DNA from: Rhodococcus antarcticus
Lineage (GTDB): Bacteria; Actinomycetota; Actinomycetes; Mycobacteriales; Mycobacteriaceae
Direction: 5' to 3'
DNA: 64,000 bases
Assembly: GCF_026153295.1 (NCBI RefSeq)
Contig: NZ_CP110615.1
Coordinates: 62,001-126,000, forward strand
Below, piece by piece: positions 57,085 through 64,000 of the stretch. How positions within the stretch are numbered: the first letter of the stretch is position 1; each line of letters begins with the position of its first letter. The notes beneath the pieces were generated by a model. That model did no database searches and was not told where the DNA came from. It worked only from the letters and a program-made list of their open reading frames with translations. The position numbers and the translations under genes were made by a program.

Positions 57085-58080
57085 TCAGGGACAACGTCCG
57101 CAGCGCGCTCCACCCGTCCACCCGCCCCGAGCCAGCACCTCGGTCACCTCGTCAGCCACCCCGCACGGGTCCTTGGCAACCTCGTCCCAGCCGTAGACCA
57201 GCCGCGGCCGGCCCGCGAGCTCCGCCGCGTTGTCCCGCCGGCGGTCCCGGAAGACCACACCCGGCAGCGAGTGGTACTTCCGCCCGTCCAGCCGAACGAC
57301 GAGCGGCACTCCCGACGCCGTGTAGTCGACGTCCTCGAACAGCGTCACGCCGTCCACCACGACCGGTGACTGACGAGTGGCCCGGGGCAGCCGGTGCGCG
57401 GCCTCGACGTCCACGGCGTAGCGGTGCTCCAGCGCCGACTGGACGCCGTCGGTCATCAGCTGCAGCGTCTCCCGGAGCAGCCTTCCGTGCCGCCGGGGCC
57501 GGCGTAGCTCCATCCGCGCCAGCAGCACCCCGGTGGGCACTCGACCGGCAGACGCCAGCGCCACGAGCCGCCGCGCCGCGTCCCGACCGTCCAGCTCGGC
57601 CACCGCGAGGTCGAGCACCGTGTCCGCCGAGGACGTCCGCGGCGGGTCGGCCTCGACGACGACGTGGGCAAACGCGCGGGAGCGGTGCACGACCACGCCG
57701 GGGTGGGCCAGGCCGAAGGGTCCCCAGGTGGCCGGCTGAGGGGTGGTCGAGCGGGAGTAGGGGACGGTGACGTGCACCGGGGCGTCGTCGACGGCACGGA
57801 GCATCCCCCACTCGTGTGCGGCGGTGTCGTGGCTGAGCGCGCCCTCGGGCCCGATATAGAGCAACGCCGCCTCGAGGATGGCGGGGCGGATGAGCGGCCC
57901 GGTGTGCACGGCGTACACGCGGTGCAGGACGCGTTGCCAGCGACGCTGCCGGAGCCGGTGGGCGATCGCGTGGTCGTCGAGCCCGAGGCCGATGAGCTGG
58001 CTCCGGCTGATGACGCCGAGCTGGGCGTGGACCGTCGCGAGGAACGCCGCCTCGTCGACCGCATCGCGGGTGGTGGTCAC
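57085..58080 (-). CDS. AbiEi-like antitoxin-domain protein with C-terminal nuclease-like region
   Basis: 331 aa. The N-terminus (residues about 8-60; LGVISRSQLIGLGLDDHAIAHRLRQRRWQRV) is a winged helix of the AbiEi antitoxin type. A central helical region (ALSHDTAAHEWGML...) follows. The C-terminal FEDVDYTASGVPLVVRLDGRKYH and FRDRRRDNAAELAGRPRLVYGWDEV pattern resembles the DUF559/Vsr-like PD-(D/E)xK fold (DxD, R-x-K). Such stand-alone genes are common in Actinobacteria and their function is unknown. No AbiEii toxin gene is adjacent. GTG 58080 was chosen. Two DnaA-box-like sequences lie upstream. Confidence 0.8.
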   Translation of the reverse strand: MTTTRDAVDEAAFLATVHAQLGVISRSQLIGLGLDDHAIAHRLRQRRWQRVLHRVYAVHTGPLIRPAILEAALLYIGPEGALSHDTAAHEWGMLRAVDDAPVHVTVPYSRSTTPQPATWGPFGLAHPGVVVHRSRAFAHVVVEADPPRTSSADTVLDLAVAELDGRDAARRLVALASAGRVPTGVLLARMELRRPRRHGRLLRETLQLMTDGVQSALEHRYAVDVEAAHRLPRATRQSPVVVDGVTLFEDVDYTASGVPLVVRLDGRKYHSLPGVVFRDRRRDNAAELAGRPRLVYGWDEVAKDPCGVADEVTEVLARGGWTGGARCGRCP

Positions 58081-58132
58081 AGACCGGATGGTGCTGGACG
58101 TCGTCGGTGCGCCGTGCTGTTCAGCGGGCGGG

Positions 58133-58160
58133 TGTGGACAACCTCGCTCGTTGTGGACAA
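58133..58160. promoter_or_regulatory. two DnaA-box-like sequences
   Basis: TGTGGACAA at 58133-58141 and 58152-58160 in direct orientation, each the exact complement of the actinobacterial DnaA box TTGTCCACA. They lie 53-80 bp upstream of the AbiEi-like gene. Two boxes are too few for an origin; regulation by DnaA or chance are the options. Confidence 0.45.
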
Positions 58161-58170
58161 CCCCGTGACC

Positions 58171-58210
58171 GTGAAGGAATCCTCGCCTCCTGGGTACAGC
58201 AATCACGCAC
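58171..58210 (-). repeat. 40-bp dispersed repeat, copy E (inverted)
   Basis: Inverted copy, about 85% like the consensus (GTACAGCAATC in place of GTCCAGAAATC). On the minus strand it supplies the last codons CGT GCG TGA of the antiporter gene, the same triplet phase as in purA. Confidence 0.88.
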
Positions 58211-59798
58211 GGGCGAGCATCGCCTCCTCCAGGTCGAGGTCGTGCAGCACCGTGCGCAGCACCTCGTCGTCGATCCGGCCGGCGTCGCGGTGGGCGATGA
58301 ACACCTCGCGCTCGGCGGTGAGCATCTCCTGGCGCAGCCGCCGGAACGCCGCGGTGGGGCTCTCGCCGACCTCCTCCTCGGTGCGGCCCAGCCGCTCCCA
58401 GGCGGCGTTCGAGCGGCGCTCGGTCCAGGTGCGCAGGACCCCCGCGGCGCGCTCCCGCACCGCGCCCGGCCCCTCCTCGACGGCCACGAGCTCCTCGAGG
58501 CGGGCCAGCGCGGCGGTCCCGGCCTCGTGCTGCGCGGCGGCCTCCGCCACGGCGTCGGCCCGAGCCTCGTCGTCGGACCGCACCCCGAGCCGACGGATCA
58601 CCCAGGGCAGCGTCAACCCGTGCAGCAGCAGCGTGCCGACCACCACCACGAACGTGAGGAACAGGATCTCGGCCCGGGCGGGGAGCTCGGACCCGTCGTT
58701 GACCGTCAGCGGGATGGCGAAGGCCGCGGCCAGCGAGACCACCCCGCGCATGCCGGCCCACGCCACGACGAACACCCCGCGCCACGGCGGGGCGGGCTCC
58801 CGGGTGCGCACGCGGGCGGAGAGCAGCCGCGGCAGGTAGGTCGCCGGGAACACCCAGACCAGCCGCACCAGGACCACGGCGGCGAGCACGACCACCGAGG
58901 CCACCACGAGGGAGGCGACGCTGCGCCCGGCCAGCCCGTCGAGCACCGCGCGCAGCTGCAGCCCGATGAGCAGGAACACGAACGACTCCAGGATCACGTC
59001 CGCGGCCTTCCACACGGCGTCGTCCTGCAGCCGGGTGGCGAAGCCGGCCCGCGAGGAGCGGCTGCCCAGGTACAGACCCGCCACCACCACGGCCAGCACC
59101 CCGGAGCCCTCGACCTGCTCGGCCGCGGAGTACGTCAGGAACGGCACCACGAGCCCGATCGCGCTCTCCAGCACCGGGTCCGAGAGCCGTCGTCGCACCG
59201 CGGCCACCACGAACCCGGCGACCAGGCCCACGGCCACCCCGACGACGGCGGCCACCACGAACACCTCCAGCCCGCCGAGAACGGACGCGCCGGTGCCCAC
59301 CACGACGGCGAGGGCCACCTTGTACGCGGTGAGCGCGGTGGCGTCGTTGAGCAGGCTCTCCCCGCCCAGCAGGGTCATGATCCGGCGCGGCAGCCCCAGG
59401 CGTCGGCCGACGGCGGTCGCCGAGACGGCGTCCGGCGGGGCCACCACCGCCCCGAGCACGAGTGCTGCGGTGAACGGCAGCTGCGGCAGCGCCAGCCAGG
59501 CGACCCAGGCCACGGCCACCGTCGTGACCAGCGGCAGGACCACCGCGAGCAGCCCGATCGGCCGGAGGTTGTCCTTGATCGCCAGGTAGGAGCTGTCCAG
59601 CGCGGCCGAGTAGAGCAGCGGGGGCAGCACCACGAACAGCACGAGCTCGGGGTCCAGGGTCACCTGGTCCAGCCCCGGCAGCAGCGAGGCCAGCAGGCCC
59701 ACCACGGTGAGCAGCAGCGGGGCCGATAGTCCCTTGGCCCTGGCCACCCCGGCGACCAGCAGCGCGAGCACGGCGACGACGAGCAGCAAGCCGTTCAC
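58203..59798 (-). CDS. Na+/H+ antiporter of the CPA1 family
   Basis: 531 aa. About 12 TM helices; the ion-binding motif is in VVAPPDAVSATAV (PxDA with catalytic Asp, around residue 124) and LGGESLLNDATAL (ND, around 150), with WAGMRGVVSLAAAFAIPL near 350. The C-terminal 130 residues form a helical cytoplasmic domain. Exports Na+ (or K+) for H+. GTG 59798 has a strong GGAGGAGG upstream. The product ends LARA, the last two residues being encoded by repeat copy E. Confidence 0.92.
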   Translation of the reverse strand: MNGLLLVVAVLALLVAGVARAKGLSAPLLLTVVGLLASLLPGLDQVTLDPELVLFVVLPPLLYSAALDSSYLAIKDNLRPIGLLAVVLPLVTTVAVAWVAWLALPQLPFTAALVLGAVVAPPDAVSATAVGRRLGLPRRIMTLLGGESLLNDATALTAYKVALAVVVGTGASVLGGLEVFVVAAVVGVAVGLVAGFVVAAVRRRLSDPVLESAIGLVVPFLTYSAAEQVEGSGVLAVVVAGLYLGSRSSRAGFATRLQDDAVWKAADVILESFVFLLIGLQLRAVLDGLAGRSVASLVVASVVVLAAVVLVRLVWVFPATYLPRLLSARVRTREPAPPWRGVFVVAWAGMRGVVSLAAAFAIPLTVNDGSELPARAEILFLTFVVVVGTLLLHGLTLPWVIRRLGVRSDDEARADAVAEAAAQHEAGTAALARLEELVAVEEGPGAVRERAAGVLRTWTERRSNAAWERLGRTEEEVGESPTAAFRRLRQEMLTAEREVFIAHRDAGRIDDEVLRTVLHDLDLEEAMLARA

Positions 59799-59878
59799 TC
59801 CCGGACCTCCTCCTGCAGCCAGTGCACCCAGCACCGGGGGCTGGGGCGCGCGGCGGGCACGGTGCAGGATGATCCCTG

Positions 59879-60211
59879 ATGAAGCTGCGCAGGAAGTCCA
59901 CGGAGACCTCGACCACACCCGCGTCGCCCGTCGTCGCCCCCGTGGCGGGGTGCCCGGAGCTGCGTGCCTGCAGGGTCGAGCCGGACCCGGAGCCGCTCGG
60001 CAGCGACGGCTGCCTGGACTGCGCCGCCCTCGGCGAGCAGACGTGGACGCACCTTCGGATGTGCCTGACGTGCGGCGGGGTGCGCTGCTGCGACTCCAGC
60101 CCGCACCAGCACGCCACCGCGCACTTCCACGCGAGCGAGCACCCCGTCATGCGCTCCTTCGAGCCCGGGGAGACCTGGCGCTGGTGCTACGTGCACGCCC
60201 TGCTCGGCTGA
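59879..60211 (+). CDS. UBP-type zinc-finger protein
   Basis: 110 aa. A single ZnF-UBP domain over residues about 44-105: CLDC, then WTHLRMCLTCGGVRCCDSS, HATAHFHASEHPVM and a GETWRWCYVH end, giving the Cys/His set that binds two or three zinc ions. In eukaryotes the domain binds ubiquitin tails; the bacterial stand-alone proteins are of unknown role. Start ATG 59879. Its stop codon is five bases before the ectB relic. Confidence 0.9.
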   Translation: MKLRRKSTETSTTPASPVVAPVAGCPELRACRVEPDPEPLGSDGCLDCAALGEQTWTHLRMCLTCGGVRCCDSSPHQHATAHFHASEHPVMRSFEPGETWRWCYVHALLG

Positions 60212-60215
60212 TCCC

Positions 60216-60293
60216 GCGCTGACCACCACCCACGACGAGCTCGACCACGGCCTCGGCATCCTCGCCGCCGCGGCCGACGACCTGCTCTCCTGA
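60216..60293 (+). pseudogene. relic of ectB (C-terminal 25 codons)
   Basis: A frame ending in TGA at 60291-60293 reads [19 protein letters not shown], closely resembling the C-terminus of diaminobutyrate-2-oxoglutarate aminotransferase EctB, where ELxxGLxIL followed by an Ala-rich helix closes the protein. No start codon or earlier part exists; upstream is the zinc-finger gene. The stop codon is 29 bp from ectC, a normal ectB-ectC spacing. This is best explained by a deletion that removed ectA and most of ectB. Confidence 0.7.
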
Positions 60294-60322
60294 GCACCAG
60301 GACCGACCCGAGAGGAGCCACC

Positions 60323-60718
60323 ATGATCGTGCGCACCACCGAGGAGATCACCGGGACCGAGCGCGACGTCACCAGCGAGGACGGGCAGTGGCGCAGCAAG
60401 CGCATCGTGCTGGGCGGTGACCGTGTCGGGTTCTCCTTCCACGAGACGACCATCCGGGCCGGCAGCACCAACGAGTTCCACTACGCGAACCACGTGGAGG
60501 GGGTGTGGCTGGTGGAGGGCACCGGGACCCTGACCAACCGGGAGACCGGCGAGACCCACCCGCTGGCCGCCGGCACGATGTACCTGCTCGACGGCCACGA
60601 GCGGCACACGGTGCGCGCGGAGACCGAGCTGCGGATGCTCTGCGTGTTCAACCCCCCGGTCACCGGGCGCGAGGTGCACGACGAGAACGGTGTGTACCCG
60701 CTGGTGACCGTGGACTGA
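60323..60718 (+). CDS. ectC: ectoine synthase
   Basis: 131 aa cupin that cyclises N-acetyl-diaminobutyrate to ectoine. Typical features: [16 protein letters not shown] start, [26 protein letters not shown] (with the metal-binding Glu), [15 protein letters not shown] (Tyr and His) and [20 protein letters not shown] end. All residues usual for activity seem to be present and the length is normal. ATG 60323 has AGAGGAG upstream. ectA and ectB are absent except for the ectB relic just upstream, so it is an orphan here unless those genes lie elsewhere. Confidence 0.93.
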   Translation: MIVRTTEEITGTERDVTSEDGQWRSKRIVLGGDRVGFSFHETTIRAGSTNEFHYANHVEGVWLVEGTGTLTNRETGETHPLAAGTMYLLDGHERHTVRAETELRMLCVFNPPVTGREVHDENGVYPLVTVD

Positions 60719-60733
60719 CTACCGTGGGCAGCC

Positions 60734-61993
60734 GTGCGCGTCCTCGTGATCGGTTCCGGTGCTCGTGAGCACGCCCTGCTGCTGGCCCTGCGGCGCGACC
60801 GGGGGGTGAGCGACCTGCACTGCGCCCCGGGCAACGCCGGCACCGCGCGGGTGGCCACCACCCACGCCGTGGATCCGGTGGACGCCGTGGCGGTGGTCGC
60901 CCTGGCGCGGTCGGTGGCGGCCGACCTGGTCGTGGTCGGTTCCGAGGTGCCGCTGGTGCTCGGGGTGGCCGACGCGGTGCGCGCGGCGGGGATCGCGTGC
61001 TTCGGCCCGTCCGCGGCGGCCGCACGGATCGAGGGTTCCAAGGCCTTCGCCAAGGACGTCATGGCCGCCGTCGGCGTCCGCACCGCGCACAGCGAGGTCG
61101 TGGACTCCCCGGCCTCCCTCGACGCCGCCCTGGACCGCTTCGGCCCGCACTGGGTGGTCAAGGACGACCGGATCGCGGCGGGCAAGGGCGTGGTGGTCAC
61201 CGAGGACCGCGACGCCGCCCGGCGGCACGCCGCCAGCCTGCTCGACGACGGCCACCCGGTGCTGCTGGAGAGCTTCCTCGACGGTCCGGAGGTGAGCCTG
61301 TTCTGCCTGGTGGACGGCGAGACCGTGGTGCCGCTGCTGCCCGCGCAGGACTTCAAGCGGGTGGGTGACGGCGACAGGGGCCCCAACACCGGTGGCATGG
61401 GCGCCTACGCGCCGCTGCCCTGGCTGCCCGAGGGGGCCGCCGATGCCCTGGCCGCCGAGCTGGTCACCCCGGTGGCCGCCGAGCTGGTGCGCCGGGGCAC
61501 CCCGTTCTCGGGGCTGCTCTACGCCGGGTTCGCCATGGGCGTGGGCGGGCCTGCCGTGGTCGAGTTCAACTGCCGCTTCGGAGACCCCGAGACCCAGGCC
61601 GTGCTGGCCCTGCTGGAGACCCCCCTGGGTGCGCTGCTGCACGCCACGGCCACCGGCACCCTCGCCGACGCGCCGCCGCTGGAGTGGGCCCCCGGCTCGG
61701 CGGTCACCGTGGTGCTGGCCGCGGAGAACTACCCGGGGCGCCCGCGCACCGGGGACGTGGTGACCGGTGGCGACGCCGAGGGCGTGCTGCACGCGGGCAC
61801 GGCCGTGCGCGGAGACGGCGCCGTGGTCTCGGCCGGGGGGCGGGTGCTCAGCGTCGTGGGCACCGGGGCCGACCTGGCGGCTGCCCGTGAGGACGTCTAC
61901 GCGCGGCTGGACCGGGTGCACCTGGCCGGCGGGCACCACCGCCGCGACATCGCCCTCGCCGCCGCGCAGGGCCGGGTGAGCCTGCCGGCCTGA
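60734..61993 (+). CDS. purD: phosphoribosylamine-glycine ligase
   Basis: 419 aa ATP-grasp enzyme of purine synthesis, making glycinamide ribonucleotide. It starts [17 protein letters not shown] (residues 3-19); [34 protein letters not shown] and [15 protein letters not shown] (around 215) follow, as does the metal-binding [12 protein letters not shown] (around 277). GTG 60734. It follows ectC by 15 bp on the same strand, so may be co-transcribed with it. Confidence 0.96.
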   Translation: MRVLVIGSGAREHALLLALRRDRGVSDLHCAPGNAGTARVATTHAVDPVDAVAVVALARSVAADLVVVGSEVPLVLGVADAVRAAGIACFGPSAAAARIEGSKAFAKDVMAAVGVRTAHSEVVDSPASLDAALDRFGPHWVVKDDRIAAGKGVVVTEDRDAARRHAASLLDDGHPVLLESFLDGPEVSLFCLVDGETVVPLLPAQDFKRVGDGDRGPNTGGMGAYAPLPWLPEGAADALAAELVTPVAAELVRRGTPFSGLLYAGFAMGVGGPAVVEFNCRFGDPETQAVLALLETPLGALLHATATGTLADAPPLEWAPGSAVTVVLAAENYPGRPRTGDVVTGGDAEGVLHAGTAVRGDGAVVSAGGRVLSVVGTGADLAAAREDVYARLDRVHLAGGHHRRDIALAAAQGRVSLPA

Positions 61994-62058
61994 GGGGGAA
62001 CCGGTGCTCCTGCGGCGCCGTCGGAGGTCGAGGAACTCGGGAGCAGAGGGGACGTGCG

Positions 62059-62382
62059 GTGGCTGACCAGGACATCTCGGCCCAGCTCGGCGATCTGGAG
62101 GCGTGTGCGAGCGCGCTGAGCAGCGAGGCCTCGCCCGTCGGGGCGCTGGCGGACGAGGTCGGTGGCGCAGTGGTCGGTGGGGCCGCAGCCGGCACCACCG
62201 ACGCGTCGGCGGCGCTGGTCGCCGCCCTCACCGCCGCTGCCGCGCACTGGCAGGGCGAGCTGGCCGAGTCCTCCCGGCTGCTCGGCGCGCTCGGTCTGGC
62301 CATCGACTCCGACGCGATGGCTCTGCGTGGCGCCGACGCGTCGATCGCGCGCTCCATGAGCGCCCCTGCCGCGAGGGTCTGA
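62059..62382 (+). CDS. WXG100-like small secreted-type protein
   Basis: 107 aa, almost entirely helical and Ala/Ser-rich, with a WxG motif (AHWQGELAES) around residue 70 between two helical blocks, as in ESX-type WXG100/DUF2580 proteins. No signal peptide. GTG 62059. Four bases separate it from the next gene, which also contains a WxG. The pair probably forms a heterodimer exported by a type VII system; no ESX core genes are in the window. Confidence 0.7.
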   Translation: MADQDISAQLGDLEACASALSSEASPVGALADEVGGAVVGGAAAGTTDASAALVAALTAAAAHWQGELAESSRLLGALGLAIDSDAMALRGADASIARSMSAPAARV

Positions 62383-62385
62383 CCC

Positions 62386-63513
62386 GTGGCCCCCGTGATC
62401 GGCGCGGAGCGCCTCCAGGAGATCCTCACCCAGCTCGACGGCGACCCGGGTGCGCTCTCCGCCGCTGCCGGGCAGTGGACCGCGACGACCACCGCGGCCG
62501 GCTCGACGGGCGACCTGGTGGGCACCCGGGTCACCGCGCTGGACGCGGCGTGGTCCGGGGCGGGCGCGGAGGCCGTGGTGGCCTGGACCGCCGGGTTGCG
62601 CGGCGGTCTCGACCAGGTGGGGCCGGCGGCCGACGCGGTGGCCGCGGCGCTCACCGCCGCGGGCGGGGCGCTGGAGGCGGCGAGCACCGCGGTGCAGGCG
62701 ATCGTGGACCAGGTGAGCGCGGACTGCGCCGCCGTGGCGCTGACCAGCGAGCCCGCCGTGCTCGCCGCGGTGGCCGCCATCGTGCAGGCCGCGACCGGCC
62801 GGGCCGAGGAGCACCTGGGCACCGCGCAGGACGCGCTGTCCCGGGCCACGCAGGCGATCACGGCGGCGAGCGCGGCCACCCCGTTCACCGGGCTGCCGCC
62901 CATCGCCGAGCAGCGGTTCGAGCCGGCGCACTTCGCCGTCAGCGACTGGACGGTGGAGGTGCCGGCCTCCACCAGTGCGCAGGGCACGCACGTCGAGCCG
63001 GTGTCAGCGCACGTCGAGCCGGTGTCAGCGCACGGGGGCGGCTCGGGCGGCAATGGTGCGGGCGGTGGCGGGTCGGGTGGGGGTTCGGGCGGGGGCGGCG
63101 GGGGCGTCGACTCCGGGGGTGGTCCGCCGAGCGGCGGCGGGGGGTCCGCGGCCCCGGCCCAGGTCCAGCGGTGGATCGATGAGGCGATGAAGGTGTTGCA
63201 GGACAACGGCGTCGACACCTCGAAGCTGAGCCGCGACGACATCTGGACGATGATCCAGCACGAGTCCGGAGGCGACCCGCACGCCATCAACGACTGGGAC
63301 TCCAACGCGGCCCAGGGCACCCCGTCCAAGGGCATCATGCAGACGATCGGCCCCACGTTCGACAGCTACAAGGTCGCCGGGCACGACGACATCTGGAACC
63401 CGGTGGACAACATCGTGGCCGCCTGCCGCTACACGCTCTCCCGGTACGGCTCGACGTCGGGCGTGCCCGGCATCGAGGCCATCCGCGGTGGCGGTGCCTA
63501 CCAGGGCTACTGA
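62386..63513 (+). CDS. WXG-domain lytic transglycosylase-like effector
   Basis: 375 aa in three parts: a helical N-domain with a WSG motif (AAWSGAGAEAVV, around residue 55), a linker with THVEPVSAHVEPVSAHGG (short tandem duplication) and a Gly/Ser-rich stretch (around 215-260), and a C-terminal SLT domain (residues about 262-375). The SLT domain shows MIQHESGGDPHAIND (catalytic Glu), KGIMQTIGPTFDSYK and ACRYTLSRYGS. It probably cleaves peptidoglycan after export by a type VII pathway, as the upstream WXG partner suggests. GTG 62386. Confidence 0.87.
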   Translation: MAPVIGAERLQEILTQLDGDPGALSAAAGQWTATTTAAGSTGDLVGTRVTALDAAWSGAGAEAVVAWTAGLRGGLDQVGPAADAVAAALTAAGGALEAASTAVQAIVDQVSADCAAVALTSEPAVLAAVAAIVQAATGRAEEHLGTAQDALSRATQAITAASAATPFTGLPPIAEQRFEPAHFAVSDWTVEVPASTSAQGTHVEPVSAHVEPVSAHGGGSGGNGAGGGGSGGGSGGGGGGVDSGGGPPSGGGGSAAPAQVQRWIDEAMKVLQDNGVDTSKLSRDDIWTMIQHESGGDPHAINDWDSNAAQGTPSKGIMQTIGPTFDSYKVAGHDDIWNPVDNIVAACRYTLSRYGSTSGVPGIEAIRGGGAYQGY

Positions 63514-64000
63514 GCGGGGCACGGGCCGACCGGCGGTCCGGGCGCCGCACCGGCGTGCGGCGAGCACGGCCAGCGAGCGGGTGGTCCGGACGGGCTCGGC
63601 GATGGCGACGTCGAACCCCAGCGCCGCGAGCCGGGCGGCGTGCCAGTGCTGCAGCTCGGCTCGTCGATCGCGTCGAGGACGCGGAGCTCGGTGCGGGTCA
63701 GCTCGGCACTGACCACCAGGGGGTGGGTCACCGGCCGACGGCAGCGGCGGCCGACCCTCGGCGGAACCGCCCGGGAGATCCTGGCCCGTCCGGACCAGGT
63801 CGATCGGCTGGGCTGCACCCTGCACCCCGCCCGCCGCCGTCGACACCCGCCTCGCCGTCGAGGCGCGTCCCACCGTGCAGGACCTCGGGCTGCGCCGGAC
63901 GTCCTTCGTGCGCCGCGCCAGCCTCGTGCCGCGAGCGGTGGACGAGCTCCACCGCATCCTCGTCGGCCCGCTGCCGGGCCACCCGCGCCAGGCCGACCAC
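63514..64000. other. no confident gene; possible decayed coding fragments
   Basis: No intact gene is recognisable in these 487 bases. On the minus strand two adjacent frames contain protein-like pieces (VVSAELTRTELRVLDAID near 63690-63740, and HWHAARLAALGFDVAIAEPV near 63580-63650) that would join if a frameshift is allowed, suggesting a broken gene. The last 160 bases have an open plus-strand frame (VQDLGLRRTSFVRRASL) running off the edge. None can be assigned. Confidence 0.4.

Noticed and set aside
58133-58160. Replication origin
   Set aside because: Only two DnaA boxes, no AT-rich stretch and no dnaA/dnaN nearby.
57085-60150. Single 1,021-residue protein joining the AbiEi-like gene with sequence across the antiporter
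   Set aside because: The upstream two thirds lies in a shadow frame of the antiporter gene and is Arg/Gly-rich; the true protein starts at 58080.

Overview
The window is a very GC-rich actinobacterial chromosome segment, with many GTG starts, NTGA stop/start overlaps and HspR/HAIR heat-shock control. From memory, the gene content and approximate order match the M. tuberculosis Rv0337c-Rv0385 interval: aminotransferase, Fe-S reductase, LuxR/MalT-type regulator, iniBAC, dnaK-grpE-dnaJ-hspR, type II flavohaemoglobin, clpB, pyrE, SpoU methyltransferase, GH76, DedA, fba, DUF3151 and purA. This points to Mycobacteriales or a close relative. The genus cannot be told from the sequence. I saw no rRNA, tRNA, IS element, prophage or CRISPR array.

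Layout. 1-2.1 kb: AI-2E-type and EamA-type transporters. 2.1-5.8 kb: 4-hydroxybenzoate hydroxylase with an IclR regulator, a MOSC protein and a PspC protein. 5.7-11.5 kb: a coupled TetR / Baeyer-Villiger-type monooxygenase / GMC oxidoreductase / acetoacetate-decarboxylase-like operon, divergent from an acyl-CoA dehydrogenase. 11.6-18.7 kb: aminotransferase, cation efflux protein, Fe-S/CCG reductase and an IniR-like regulator. 18.8-27.1 kb: a membrane Hsp70-like protein divergent from a very large Asn/Asp/Ser-repeat IniB, then the dynamin-like GTPases IniA and IniC. 27.1-36.5 kb: the heat-shock regulon, with HAIR operators in front of dnaK and clpB. 36.6-41 kb: acyl-CoA dehydrogenase, SDR, P-loop kinase and pyrE. 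41-48 kb: ClC channel, phosphatase, OsmC with a leaderless leader peptide, RNA methyltransferase, GH76 and two DedA proteins. 48-56 kb: fba, DUF3151, FUSC, cation efflux, phospholipase D-like and purA. 56-60 kb: a decayed Ser/Thr kinase, an AbiEi-like protein and a Na+/H+ antiporter. 60-64 kb: a relic of ectB with an orphan ectC, purD and a WXG-type secreted pair.

The most interesting items are: (1) the iniBAC-type envelope locus, with a regulator that lacks a visible ATPase domain, a membrane Hsp70-like partner and a repeat-built IniB; (2) a 40-bp dispersed repeat in five copies that supplies the start codon of one gene and the stop codons of two others; (3) a 26-codon fossil of ectB in front of an intact ectC; (4) a leaderless 24-codon Cys-containing leader ORF before osmC; and (5) a ClC gene with no stop codon before an antisense phosphatase gene. 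All functions are assigned by motif recognition from the sequence. No database search was run.
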